A DNA stretch of 64,000 bases, taken from the NCBI GenBank assembly GCA_963682175.1, contig OY821784.1, positions 28,811,621-28,875,620 on the forward strand, given 5' to 3'. Source of the stretch: Triglochin maritima. Lineage: Eukaryota > Streptophyta > Magnoliopsida > Alismatales > Juncaginaceae. Under the pieces are notes generated by a model, which saw nothing but the letters and a program-made list of their open reading frames with translations, searched no databases and was not told the origin of the DNA. Positions 22,743 to 34,224 of this stretch are shown here, piece by piece (position 1 is the stretch's first letter; each line of letters starts with the position of its first letter). The translations under genes and the position numbers were made by a program.

Positions 22743-22920
22743 GGGCCTTTTTGCTACTGTACACCCACCGTGAGTCTTAATTGGTGATATACGCCCGGTT
22801 TTTTTCATATTGCCTCAAGTACACCTGGTGGGCAATATAATTTGCGCATATACACTCCTCTCGTCAATGGGACATGCCACACACAGACGACGTGGGGCTT
22901 CCACAACACCCGTTTCATTG
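22743..22920 (+). repeat. Left terminal inverted repeat of MULE
   Basis: It starts GGGCCTTTTTGCTACTGTA and includes TTAATTGGTGATATAC, ATTGCCTCAAGTACACC and TATAATTTGCGCATATACAC. All recur in reverse complement at 57772-57948. Unlike most plant TIR elements, the repeats are ~180 bp long, typical of Mutator superfamily elements. Confidence 0.9.
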
Positions 22921-23757
22921 TCCATCAGTACGGTCTCGGTTCTAACTTTGATTTGTTTTAGTTAATTGTTGTTATTGACTAACCCAAATCGTGAACCCAA
23001 TCAAAAGAAACCCGTTCGCACCCACCAAATCTTGACCAGGTGACTCCAAATAAACCCTAACCCAACCGAACCCAATCAAAACAAACCCAATTCGAAACCC
23101 GACCCTTTCCCCCAATTTCCCCAAATCTGTCGAATCCCTAACCCCAAATCCTCCTAAATCCCCGTCCTCCTCAGATCTGGCCAACCTAATCCAACAGTTC
23201 CTCCCATTCGCCCAACCCCTAAATCTTCCCCAACTTCCTCCACCTTTCCCCAAACCTAAGATCGACTGTCTCCCCAGCATTCCCCAAAACCCAACCTAAA
23301 TCTTCAAATTGGAGGCCGACATAACCCAGCTTCCAGGCGAGGAAGATCACTAAAGAGCTAACGAGACTAATCGAGTTCCAGATCGAACGATGGTACACAC
23401 AAGAAACAGTTTGGTGGGAAAACAACGATAGTGAGTTCATTTGTCCCTTTGTTATGTGATACTTGCATGTTGCCAGTTCTTGTTGTTGCATGATCTTCCT
23501 TTGTTGGATTATGTTTACTTGCATGATTTATCATAATGTTGTTTACTGTCATGTTTAGAATTTTGTTAACTTCCATGATGCATGATTTAGCCTAATGTTT
23601 ACTGTCATGTTTATTTGCATGTTTGCAATATCATCATTAAAAAAGTTATATGTGTTTATCATGTTTTGTTACTTTCTTTGTTTATCATTACAAAATCTAG
23701 TTTGTAGGTTAGTATTATGTTTCCAATTCTTCATGTTTTGTTTGTTGTGACTTTATG
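22921..23757 (+). other. MULE 5' region, possible first exon
   Basis: A C-rich zone with ACCCAAT/CCCAATC repeats (22975-23330) precedes an ATG at 23390 and a short frame (MVHTRNSLVGK). GTGAGT near 23430 could be a splice donor, with an acceptor (CTATCCAG) near 26609. The 2.8-kb solo LTR would then sit in the first intron. The exon is a guess; the rest of the stretch shows no coding signal. Confidence 0.35.
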
Positions 23758-26557
23758 TGTAAGACCCGCTCTCCTGCTATAATAATAATAAATCCACTCT
23801 CCTCGGTTATGCATAATTTAGTTCTTAGAATGTCAATTTGTGTTATGGTATGTTTGTTTAAGTATATTTGATCGGATTTCCCATTGGTCGATCGGGTGCG
23901 ACACATCGAGCTAGTTCGCGGTGGGTTGAATCGATTGACTCAATTTGGGCCTGGATGTGTGTAGAGACGACTTTTGGCTGAGCTTGGTTAGGAGTGGCAT
24001 GGAATGGGAAGAGGGTTTGGGAGTTACACGAATTTTGCAAGGGAGACTTTTGGGTGTCCATGCTAGCACCATTCTTGGCAAGTTTTGAAGTGGCTTCATG
24101 GCTAGGAAGTTGGAGGGTTGTGTGCACAAATATAAGGCCCTCCCATTCGTCCTCTTCCTCCCCTTTCCATCTTCACACACACCATTTCAGACCACTCATC
24201 CCTCCTCTCCAGCTGATTGGTGGGCTGATCTCCGTAGAGTTGGGAGCTACGTCAAGTGCAGCCTGGTGCGGCTAGAAGAAGAGATTGTGGGCAGAATCTC
24301 CGGAAAAACTTGGGCAATCTTCTTGCCAATCAGGTATGCTCCTGGACCCTTAGTGTAGTAGGAAGCATGGAGTGTTGGATGGAGATTAGTCCAGCACAAA
24401 TAGAGTGGTCGGTCTGAGGTTTGGAGTTGCACAAATGGAGATCTACCCGGTAGGGTGGACTGTGGTGCACTCTTCAAATTTTCAGAGGTTGGCTGAGCAC
24501 CTCTCCCTCTACCACGAATTTTGACTCATGATTCCTTGGTGGTTGTTGGAAAAACTAGAGGTGGTGAGGCTGGGTCGTGGAGATCTAGAGGAGAGGGGTT
24601 TTTGCGTGCATGTTGTGCTTCTTGTCATCTTGTGATGTTGTTTTGTGAGCTTCGAATATTATACTTGTGTGTGATATTGTGATCATGTTCAGATGTGTTT
24701 GCATGAGATATTCTCAGATATTAGAGTCACGTATTTATGTGTTATTTCATGAGTAGGGTCAGACATCATATGTAGGACTCGTTACTGAATTCTGCTCTTA
24801 CGTCCATGCATGATCTAACTAGTAAGTATAAATATTATTGCATGAATCGCTCTGATTTTAGTCCAGAAATCATTAACACCCATACACACTCTGATTTGTT
24901 GATCCCTTATGATATATTCATGACATTCCAGCAGTGAATAAATCGAATACTTTCATCAAGATTATAATGTAACAAGTATAGTTGCCGTCTCGACTCGAAC
25001 ATTGCGTTGAGTTCATCGAATCTGATTTTATTCGAACCATGTCTAGATCAGGAGTACAATCAGATTTGTGTATGATATATCTGACATATCTCACTATGCT
25101 CTCACACGAGACTAAACCAGGACTCATCTATGATCTATGCTACTCATACTATGACATCTAGTATTGTGCAAATCAACCAACATGCATGTCCATATATATC
25201 TGTTTTGACTATGAAGGAACGTAGACTCCTGATTTTAGAGGCATGTTTATATATATAGGACTACTGTTACATGTATGAATTAAGTCCCATCCACCTATTC
25301 TCTGAGCATGTTCGGATCACAAGTTCTAATGCATACGTCTCCTCAAATTTATGGTTTATGCTATCGATTACCTTTAGTGGTTGATCATCATGTATTCTGT
25401 TGCTATACATGCTTTTTGTTATTCGTTTATTACCAATATATGACTGATATGAGGTGTTGTGTGGTGATTTTAGTTGACCCTTAGGATATCAGGCCTTATG
25501 ACATCTTTATCATGACCCGTAGATAACTCAATGTGTTGTTTACCTTGAATTGCCATTAGGGTTGTCTGCTTGCTGATTTGTGTTTGGTTATTGTTGGGAT
25601 GTTCTGATTTTGTTTTGTTTGGGGCTGTTAGGAGGGTATCCGGATACCTTTCCTTGAGCTCACTCCATCCACTATAGATGCATTAGATTTTAGATGCTTA
25701 AGTAGCTTGCATCGCATTTAATCTGATTAATAATTCTGGGCACATTCTGTTTTGGGCCGACGGGCCACGAGTGGGTCCTCTAGCTAGAGAGGCCATTCGC
25801 ATAAGACCTTCACGTTGGGAGGCCAGGCGTAAGATAAGTCCTAGGCAGGCGCGCTGCCATTCTGTCTCAGGGTAGGTATTCCCAAGTTCGCGATGGCACC
25901 ATGTAGGTCACTTGCCGCGAATTGGGACACTTATCCGGCGCACCGCTTTGTGTCGAGCGGTGAGTCACTGTCGAGTGACCACCTTTGACTAGCGAGGTTG
26001 GTGTTCTGGTTCCTATTGAGGAATGATTCGGGTGCGCCCGACCGGCACGGCTTAGGGAGTCGTAGCCTTCTGTTGAATTATGTGTTTTCTGTTTCTGTTT
26101 TGGATGCTTTTGTCTTAGATAGATTGCATGCATTCTTCCATATAACTCTGATTGGGCCAGGGGCATACTGGGTTTTCTTTATAGAAAACTCACGCATATA
26201 TTGATGCGGTGCTTGCAGGTACTTAGATTCCTACAGGGTAGACTGGACGAGTAGTCGAAGATTCTGTACACGAGGGACACGTCGACCAGATTCTTCAGTT
26301 TGTCTTTTGCTTCCGCATTATTTATGATGTATTTCCCTTTTGAACTCGATGTAATGTATTTGACCTTGTTACCATATATGGATAATCTCACTTTTCAGTC
26401 ATGTTTTATGTTAGTCTATCCATGTATGATCTCTCTACGTATTGTCGAGTCGTTGTTGGTCTGTCTTTTGTAACCCCTTCGATCGTCGCGGAGGTCTCTG
26501 ATCGCGACACTTGTAGTCTTTCCCAGTGTGCGTACCCGCGAGATCGGGGGCGTTACA
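23758..26557 (+). mobile_element. 2.8-kb solo LTR, gypsy-like
   Basis: It runs from TGTAAGACCCGCTCTCC to GGGGGCGTTACA and is flanked by a perfect duplication TTATG (23753-23757, 26558-26562). It has no internal domains, primer site or partner LTR, so it is a solo LTR of 2800 bp. The TGTAAGACCCG and GGCGTTACA ends resemble those of Tekay-type gypsy LTRs; the family assignment is inference. A rearranged relative in opposite orientation lies at 9819-10289. Confidence 0.9.
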
Positions 26558-26609
26558 TTATGTGTTGTATGTTTTGTTTATGTGTTTATGTTTCTCTTTC
26601 TATCCAGTG

Positions 26610-27680
26610 TGTCAGATTTGGGAGGTAGTTGGAGGATTGGGTTGCACTGTGGGTAGGGTTGTCAATCGTGTCGTGTCGTGTCCTAATTGTTTTATGTCAA
26701 GTCGTATATATAAGCTCTATGTGTTGTGCCGTATCTGACCCATAATAATCGTGTTGCTAGACTTCTTCCGTATCCAACCCGTTTATAATCGTGTTTACAC
26801 GATACGACCCATTTATACACAATTATTAAATGAGTTACTTTGTGTACTCGTTTAACACGACTACGGTTTACACCATTAAACAATAATTCATACACAATTA
26901 GTTCTGTTTATAACACGAATACCGGATTGAATGATTGCACCCCACCCGTTTAACACATGATTATTTCATGTTAAAGTATTATACAAAACAAATATCAACC
27001 ACTAAAAGTACTAGACAATCACAGTAACATTAATAGAAATCACATGCAAATGACACAATAGTATCTGACTACTTAATACAATAGTAAACATAAACACATA
27101 GCTGTCGGTATTAGTCGTGTAGTATTTGTAATCGTGTACCTAATTACCTGATTACTTATCGTGTTTTATCGTGTTTTAATCGTGTTAATCATTTTTGCAG
27201 CAGAAATTCATATCCAACCCATTTATTAATCGTGTCCAAATTTTCAATCCATATTCGTTTAGTTCATGTCATTTTTGTGTCGTGTATTCGTATTTCGTGT
27301 AAAATTGACAACCCTAACTGTGGGGGTAGATGGATTAAGAACAAAGGTCAGGATATGACTGTAGGGTTTGAAGAGGTAGCTTCAATGGTGGTGGTTGAGA
27401 AATTGAGTATTTCTGTAGTAAAGAAGTGGATCTTCATTACAATGAAGTGGAATTTCAGTGAAGTTTAATTATGAAATACATGATTCCAAGCACTGTTAGG
27501 AAAGACTTTAGAAGTTTGATTACTGGGGAAGATGTCAAGGAGGCTCTTAGTTTCACCAATCCACTGTTTGAGTTCCACATACATGCTACCTGTGAGAAAA
27601 TGCATTACACCACAATTTGGGTTGTAGTACATGAGAAAGAAATAGAGGAGCATCCTAAGGTTAAGGCTGACAAGTAATTA
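26610..27680 (+). pseudogene. mudrA-like transposase, N-terminal part (split by MITE)
   Basis: With the MITE at 26654-27316 set aside, the plus strand reads LHCGG...RWIKNKG, then GFEEVASMVVVEKLSI, KYMIPSTVRKDF, LITGEDVKEAL and HIHATC. This follows the pattern of the PB1-like N-terminal region of plant MULE transposases (HHGG.W, then L, then D.DV..M). A stop at 27466-27468 and a frame change to 27471-27677 interrupt it. Confidence 0.6.
26654..27316. mobile_element. hAT-type MITE (663 bp) rich in CGTGT
   Basis: The ends TAGGGTTGTCAA and TTGACAACCCTA are perfect 12-bp inverted repeats. The flanks are ACTGTGGG (26646-26653 and 27317-27324), a perfect 8-bp target duplication, diagnostic of the hAT superfamily. 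The body is rich in TCGTGT, AACACGA and CCCGTTTA motifs, read on both strands, and has no coding capacity. It interrupts the transposase N-terminal coding sequence. Confidence 0.92.
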
Positions 27681-27689
27681 AGGAGCAGC

Positions 27690-28534
27690 CTGAGGTAGTA
27701 AGTGAGAAAGGAATAGAGGACCAGCATGAGGTAATAGTTCAGAAAGAAATAGAGGCTACAACTAATAGAGCTCCTAGTGTGGTGGGAAGTGTAGGATCAG
27801 AACCTGGGTAGCTTGAGCCCCCAGTTCCAACTGTTTGGGACCACCAAACTAGTTGCACACTCCCCTGTAATTCAGAACCAAGCCTAGTAGGTCAGTTGAT
27901 CCTTGAAGGAGAAGGCAAGGAAGTATCACCACCTAGGGACGATGATATACTTTCTAGTGGTAGTAGTGATACGGACCCTGAGTATGTAACGTCTAATGAG
28001 GATGAATATAGCACTGATGATAGTGATGATGCATTCGATTTTGATGACCAAGGAAAGGATGTGAATGATTTTCTTCTTGTTGATGAAGGTTCTGACCATT
28101 TCTTAGTGAACTTGTCCAATCTTGACATAGTTGTTGGGAAGAAGTTTCCAAATGTGACATCCTTCAAATTGTATATGTTAACCAATTGCATATTGAATGA
28201 ATGTGAAGTTACCTACTTGAAAAGCCAACAAAATATTGTCATAGTTAGGTGTAGAGATTTGTCATGTATGTGGAGATTACATGCATCTAAGTTAAGTGAT
28301 GGGAGAGTGTTTGAAATCAAGACGATGAGGTTGCCACACAATTGCTCATCTATAAATAACTACGCTTCTAAGATGGTAACTAGGCAGTGGATAGCACATC
28401 AGTGCATGGAGTGGCATGCACTGGATGACAGGTTGTCTGTTATGAACATTAGTGATCAACTAAAGAGGAAATTCCATCTGACTTTGTCCTATCATAAAGT
28501 TTGGAGTAGGAAAATTGCAATGAATAAGTTGTGA
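27690..28534 (+). pseudogene. mudrA-like transposase, acidic linker and MuDR domain
   Basis: The 212-aa frame starting at 27896 opens with an acidic region (SSDTDPEYVTSNEDEYSTDD) and then the MuDR N-terminal zinc region: VGKKFPNVTSFKLYMLTNCI, IVRCRDLSCMWRLHAS and IKTMRLPHNCSS (C, C, H/C ligands as in plant MULE transposases). MNISDQLKRKFHLTLSYHKV matches the helix that precedes the catalytic domain. A TGA at 28532 ends the frame, and the continuation at 28577 begins after a second stop. Upstream, 27690-27890 holds repeated KEIEEHP-like units in broken frames. Confidence 0.85.
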
Positions 28535-28576
28535 AGAGACCAGGAAGAATAGTATGCATTAATCATTTCCTTAGTT

Positions 28577-29237
28577 TTGGAAATGAACAGAACTAACCCA
28601 ATGAGTGTCATCACTTATGAAGTGAAACCAAAAGATGGTTCCTTCCTCAGACTATTTGTGTGTTTCAAGGGTAGCATAGATGGGTTTGTGAATGGGTGTA
28701 GACTCATTCTTGGACTAGATGGATGTTATTTGAAGGGAAAGTACAAAGACACCCTTCTTTTTGCCACCTTTGTGGATGGAAATCACCAGCTTTTTCCAGT
28801 GGCCTTTGCAGTTGTGGAATATGGGAGTGAAAACAGTCGGGTGTGGTTTCTAGAGTTGTTGAAGCAAGCAGTGGGACAAAGAAATGGATCGGTCCTTATA
28901 AGTGATAAGTACAAGGGTCTAGAAGAGGGTTAGTAGAGTGTTTGGTGGGTGTGAGCACAGAGCATGTGCAAGACACATCTATCAAAACTTTCAGAAGAAA
29001 TTTAAGAGTGTCATGTTGTTGAATCTGTTATGGAAGGTTGCCAGTGCATACACACCTACTGAGTTTGTAAGGAAAATGCAGTCTATAAGAGAATAATGAA
29101 GCAACACATGATTAGTTATTGAGGGTTGAAAATAATGACAAAATCGGGTCAATGAGTCAATTTCGTTGTGAGGCACAATGTAATTACATTACCAACAACC
29201 TTCGTGAGTCTTTCAACAACTACATCAGAGCAGTAAG
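28577..29237 (+). pseudogene. mudrA-like transposase, catalytic D-D region
   Basis: The frame 28577-28933 has GCRLILGLDGCYLKGKYKDT (first catalytic D), LFPVAFAVVEYGSENSRVWF and VLISDKYKGLEEG (second catalytic D). Another frame continues with HRACARHIYQNFQKKFKS, LLWKVASAYTPTEF and FRCEAQCNYITNNLRESF, the last carrying the catalytic glutamate. The hAT element at 29238 cuts the coding sequence right after NYIRAV. This DDE transposase would cut and join MULE ends in the nucleus; this copy has at least three frame breaks. Confidence 0.9.
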
Positions 29238-30773
29238 TAGGTCTGTCGTGGGGTGGGTTTGACCCGCCAACCTGCCCCGCCCCACCCTGCGTGGAGCGGG
29301 TTGTGGTGGAAATTTTCTTGACCCGCCACCCATTTACCCATCACCCACATACCCGTTAGACTAAACGGGGCAGGTAGCGGTTGAAATGTAACCCGCCCCG
29401 TTAACTCTCTTTACCCGTTAAACAAACATAACCATATAAATAACTTTTTCATACTTCATAACTCAACAGCCTGAGCCTCCTTTCGAAAACCCTAGATCCA
29501 ACTCCAACAACCTCTCTTTTCCACTCCAACGAAGAGTCGAAGACCTCACCTGACTACAAAAAACTCACCTCATTTGCCGAACCTCATGTCCTCTCTCACA
29601 TTGTCTCCATTTCTAGGGTTTTCTCCAATCCGATCCTTCCCGCCGATCATGGAAGGAGGTGAGATTGCACGCTCCTCTTCTTCCTTCCCGTCGATTTCGT
29701 GGTTTTGGTTTGGATCAGATGATGTTGTGTTAGGGTTTGGGTTTGTGGCTCTGGTTTGGTTGATTGAGGGTTTGGTGGTGTTTTTGAAGTGGAAGTTTGG
29801 GATTTCGTGTTTCTGAGACAAATTTGAGAGTTTTTTTTTTGTTTTTTTGTGTGCTTGATTCTGATGTTTTACGATCAGATGATGTTTTACCATGATTTTG
29901 GTCATTTCGATGTGGAGATTTTGTGTGCGATTTAGAGTTGAATTCGAGAGGTTGATGCTTTTTGATTGGATTGTAATGTGCCAGGTTTTTGAGGTTCTCG
30001 ATTTTGTGGAATTGTCGTTGACTTGGATTTGGCATCTCTTGTTGATGTGGTGCTTGATCGATGATTCAAGCTTTTCATATTGGATTCAGTTGTGCTATGC
30101 TATTGTTATAATGCTTGAGCCTTTTGCGGCGATTCTGAGATTTTCTTATTCTTTCGGTGTTGAGTTGGGGAATTTGATATTTTTTATTCTTTCACAGTTT
30201 GGTGTCAAAGAAATGTGTGGAATAGTGACATCTGTAACCAAATAACCTTGACATTTTTATTACATGTTTTATGCAGATTGTGGAGAAGCTGGTTGATGTT
30301 GTCATCTTTCTACGTAAAGAATTTCACAAGGCTTTTTACATTGCTGGTATGTTCTACAGAGAGTTTCCTCATGTATGGATTATGGTTATGAAATTATCTT
30401 CCCTTGTTCCCCACGTCACGTCCAAATCTAAAGTAATTTGTAGATTTCGACTTTCACAGCAATATCTTTATATCATAATCTCTATCTATATTGTAGGTGA
30501 TTATTTGACAAAAAAATGTGATTGATTTTCTACGTGAATAGGTAGATTTTCTATGATGACAACAACAAATGAGCAAACTCCAATGAGCCAGACCGCCCAG
30601 ACGAGTGGTATATCTCTGCTCTAACTTTTTTTGCCAAGTTAATTTTGCCTCTCAAATTTGGTAATTTATAATTAACTTCAATTATAAATTCCGGATCTAG
30701 TAACATTAACAGTAGTAATTGTGTGCAAACTGAAACTGGGGGTGATAAAAGGAAAAGAGAAAGGGATCTTCAA

Positions 30774-30990
30774 TCTGAGGTTTGGAATTACTTTGACAAA
30801 GTGTGAGATCAAGAGACAGGAAATCATAAGGCACAATGTCGTCATTGTGACAAATCTTATGTTGCTAAAGCAAAGGATGAGACAAGTCATTTGAAAACTC
30901 ACTTGAAAAAGAAGCATGCCAAGTTATTAGGAGAAGATTCTAGTCAAATGACCTTAGGTTTTGGTGTTAGGAGCATAGATGGCACTACTG
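30774..30990 (+). pseudogene. hAT transposase N-terminal fragment (BED zinc finger)
   Basis: The sequence encodes EVWNYFDKV, a stop, then AQCRHCDKSYVAKAKDETSH and LKTHLKKKH. This is a C-x-x-C...H-x4/5-H BED finger, the DNA-binding module at the start of Ac/Tam3-type hAT transposases. SQMTLGFGV follows and then coding similarity ends. The in-frame TGA at about 30803 shows decay. Confidence 0.8.
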
Positions 30991-31080
30991 AGTTAAAAAA
31001 CCACAAATTTAACATTTTTTGTGTGTTTAGGTTGATGAAATGTGGGTATGTGACTTCATGTGGTGTCGTGGAGCCGTGAT

Positions 31081-31547
31081 TAGGGCTGCAACTCGGATAA
31101 TATAACTCGGATACCTGCTGTATCCGAATTCGAATCCGAATACCATATTCCATTACCAAATTCGAATTCGAATCCGAATTCAGTAGAACTATCCGAATCC
31201 GAATCCGAATCCGAATTCAGTAGAACTATCCGAATCCGAATTCGAATCCGAATTCAGTAGAACTATCCGAATCCGAATACTAAATTTTCGTATTAAAATT
31301 TTGGAATACTAAATTTTGGAATACTAATTTGTGTATTTGACCATGTATTCGAATAATTCGGATAATTCGGATAATTCGAATGTTAAATAGCTTGTATCCG
31401 AATTCGTATCCGAATTCTAATTGGTAATTTTTTTTAAACCATATTCGTATCCGAAATTAAATTGGTAACATTGAACTTACCAAATACCATCTAAATAGAA
31501 ATTTTCGAATCGGATACTCGGATACTTGGTAACCATTTGCACCCCTA
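31081..31547. mobile_element. hAT-type MITE (467 bp) made of CCGAAT repeats
   Basis: It starts TAGGGCTGCAACTCGG and ends TTTGCACCCCTA and is flanked by a perfect 8-bp duplication GCCGTGAT (31073-31080 and 31548-31555). The inside is an array of ATCCGAATTCGAATCCGAAT-type units with a repeated ~55-bp block ending CAGTAGAACT (three times, 31180-31265). Its ends resemble those of the larger hAT element in which it lies. Confidence 0.9.
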
Positions 31548-31927
31548 GCCGTGATGTTACGAATGAAGAATGAGTTTAATTATGTGATTTGGTCTTTTAT
31601 GTATTTTCTAGACTTCTAACATTTATGTGATAGTTTGTGACTTTATGTGTTTGTTAGTTGTTCATTTAAGCACTTTAAATCGTAGACTTGTAATTTTATG
31701 GACTTGTATGAATGTTTTATGCATGTAAGCTAAATTATAGACTTGTAGAAATGTGTTTGTATGCGTTTATGTGTGTATCTGTCATTGTAATAGGTTAAAA
31801 TGAGTGTTTACAGGAATTTGCCCGCTTGACCTGCCCCGCCCAACTTAACCTGCACTTAAGTGGGGCGGGTAGCGGTTAATTTTTTTTACCTGCCCCGCCC
31901 AGCCCCGTTTGCACCCCTAGTAGTAAG

Positions 31928-32122
31928 GCATCTTCCTAGTGTCACCATGGTTGACAATTTGAGGCAAAAGTTCATGCAAACCATGTACAACAGGCAGAAA
32001 GAGGTCAGAATTTGGACAGATCGGTTGTGCCAAAGCACAAGAACTTGGGTAACTAAGGTCTCAAGGCAACTAAGAAGCTTCCGTATTATCAGATGTCCAC
32101 ATTCCAAGGCAGAGGTGTCTTC
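31928..32122 (+). pseudogene. mudrA-like transposase, post-catalytic segment
   Basis: On the far side of the hAT insertion the frame resumes with RHLPSVTMVDNLRQKFMQTM, then YNRQKEVRIW and STRTWVTKV. This matches the helical segment after the catalytic E in plant MULE transposases (TMLD.IR..LM...). A gag-only retrotransposon inserted at 32123 cuts it again. Confidence 0.8.
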
Positions 32123-33629
32123 TGTTGGCTTTTTGGCCTTAATCTATGTTTTGATGATTTAATCAACCTAATCTTAATTGTAATCAATGTAGAGTAGCAC
32201 ACATATTGCATATCATATATATTGTATTGTGCTAACCACTACATGTGATCAAGACTCAAGGAAGTAAGAAAATCAAGTCAAGATATGTATTAAAGCTATA
32301 TTGAAGACATGTAATCTTGTTTTCTTTGAGTCTTAGGAACATTGTGTAATTGAGCATACTTGAGCTAAAATCAACTCACATACACACTAGGTTCCTTATA
32401 GAAGTCACACACAAAATTTCACATTCATTGGACTTCAATAGATCACCCAAACTAGAACCAGAAAACACTAAACCAAACCTGTGAGAACCTTTTCGGTCGA
32501 CCATTTGTTCCTTTAAACAGTTAGTGTTTTCTACCATCCATTCGGTCGACCGTCCAGACCTTTTCGGTCGACCGTGGAACAACAAATTTACGACCGTTAG
32601 ACTTGTCGTATTATACCAACGGTCGTATTCGAATTATTCACAAATACCCCAAAATACAAATTGCCTATTTGTCGACCGTGGACCTGTTCGGTCGACCGAA
32701 CTTTTATTGTCTCCAATTTGTGAAACTGCCCGGACGTTTTCGGTCGACCGAAGAATTTGGATCGGTTGACCGAACTTGATCAGTTTTATCAACCTCTTAG
32801 AGCCTGTTGATTTTCGGTCGACCGAACCCTATTCGGTTTTCGACCGTTAACTTAAGTGTACCTAAGTTATAGCCTATTTCGTTTGACCGTTCCATTATCA
32901 GTCGACCGAACGTTGTTCAAAATTACGCAACGGTCGACCGTTCTACCCGATTTGGTCGACCGAACTTACTTAGAATTGCATCATGCAGTTTGCTGTTTTG
33001 TGATTCTCACTCAATCCTTACCCAACTTAACCCCAACGGCTATAAAACCTGAGGAGCTTATAAATATGTGTTCCCATGACACAATCACACAACTGTCCTT
33101 CTCCATATTGTCTCCAACATAAGAGAGAATACTCCAAACACTACAAGCCTCAAACCTTCCACACTTTAGTCTTAAATCTTATTCTCACTTAAGTGTGCTC
33201 AAGATTAAAGAGTGTTGTTCCACTCATTCATTGTCAAATAAGAAATGGTCTTGGTGAAAGCCCAAGACAAGAGTATAGACTTCGGTGAGAGCCCGAAGTG
33301 ATCCTCTCGGATTGTGAGAGGAGGAACCAAACTCGGCGAGGGTTGTTCGCGAGCTTGAAGATTGTAAAGGCGTTCTCTCCCAACCCGGAACGGGGAGTGG
33401 TTAGTGAAGTCGTGAGCGGAGCTCGGTGATCCGAGCAGAGCTTGCAAGATAGAACTAGGACCCGGGTGGGGTGCCGAACCTCTATAAAAAAGCATGTCTT
33501 CCATTGTGGTTTGCATTATTTCTTCTACGTGCATATGTTTTTAATTTCCACTGCATGTTTGATGGTTAATCAAGTAGAGTTTGTTTTGGCTTAAAAGTGA
33601 TTAGAACTAAACCCTATTACGATCCTACA
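32123..33629 (+). repeat. 5' LTR of gag-only copia element
   Basis: It runs TGTTGGCTTTTTGGCC to GATCCTACA. Seven exact GGTCGACCG copies by eye and several variants lie between 32494 and 32965. A TATA-like TTATAAATA stands near 33057. Confidence 0.88.
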
Positions 33630-33631
33630 AT

Positions 33632-33643
33632 TGGTATCGGAGC
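33632..33643 (+). other. Primer-binding site of gag-only element
   Basis: TGGTATCGGAGC, one base from the standard tRNA-Met site TGGTATCAGAGC, lies two bases after the 5' LTR. Confidence 0.85.
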
Positions 33644-33681
33644 CTTGTTAGCTAATTTCATTACTTAACCGTAATTTTAGC

Positions 33682-34224
33682 ATGGCCGAAATTGCATCCA
33701 CATCCTATGATTCATCTAAACCACCCTATTTTGATGGAACAAACTTTTTTTCATGGAAAGATAAAATGAAAAACCTTTTATCAATGAATTCAAACATGTG
33801 GTCCATGATTCAAACTCCATATGAAACACCTAAGTATGATTTTAAATAATGGAGTTTAGAAGATGAAAAACAAGCCTCTTCAAATGCTAAAGCCATGAAT
33901 GTGTTATATTGTGCACTTGCAAGTGAACTTTTTAACGTGATTTGTTATTGTGAAAGTGCACATGATATTTGGCAAAGACTTGAAGATCATTTTGGCAACA
34001 CTGCACTAAACTCAAGTGAAGATGAATCGACATCAATGGATGAAGCTCAAGAAAGATGGGACAAGAACACCTCCACATCTTATTCTTCATCAAGTTCATC
34101 CAAAGGAGAAGTTGCCCAAAAAAGCTACATGGCATTAGAGGGGGCGAAATCGAGGTATCATCTAGCTCTAGCGATAGTTCAAGTTGTAGTTCAACCAATG
34201 GAACATATTCGTTTAAAGAACTAG
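33682..34224 (+). pseudogene. Copia gag, UBN2/DUF4219 core
   Basis: From the ATG at 33682: YFDGTNFFSWKDKMKNLL (the DUF4219 Y..L.G.NY..W motif), then WSMIQ, a stop at 33847-33849 and, in the same frame, ASSNAKAMNVLYCALASELF and SAHDIWQRLEDHFGN, the UBN2 capsid core. A serine-rich acidic tail follows. After a frameshift near 34130-34165 the protein continues in the frame of the coiled-coil segment. The stop is the only break in the core. Confidence 0.85.

Larger units (their letters stand above)
29238..31919 (+). mobile_element. 2.7-kb hAT element with BED-finger remnant
   Basis: The ends are rich in TGGGGTGGGTTTGACCCGCC and, at the right, CCAGCCCCGTTTGCACCCCT, the GGCGGG-rich terminal style of plant Ac-like hAT elements. 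The flanks GCAGTAAG (29230-29237) and GTAGTAAG (31920-31927) match at 7 of 8 positions. The transposase is reduced to a BED zinc finger; the RNase H-like catalytic domain and dimerisation region are missing. Another hAT MITE (31081-31547) lies within it. The open frames at 29574-30525 are A/T-rich and not recognisable as proteins; they may be captured sequence. Confidence 0.85.

Noticed and set aside
23858..24358. Several 75-93 aa frames on both strands
   Set aside because: They lie within the 2.8-kb solo LTR (TSD TTATG on both sides); no domain recognised.
9819..26557. 9819-10289 and 23758-26557 as the two LTRs of one inverted element
   Set aside because: They are in opposite orientation, the first is rearranged, and the second has its own perfect TSD; they are independent insertions of related LTRs.
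29574..30525. Frames of 80-117 aa with hydrophobic stretches
   Set aside because: T-rich composition explains the hydrophobicity; no motif, inconsistent frames. Kept only as a question (possible captured sequence).
32494..32965. Regularly recurring palindromes resembling a CRISPR array
   Set aside because: Repeats are only 9-10 bp with variable distance and mutated copies, inside an LTR of a plant retrotransposon; there are no spacers of constant size and no cas genes.
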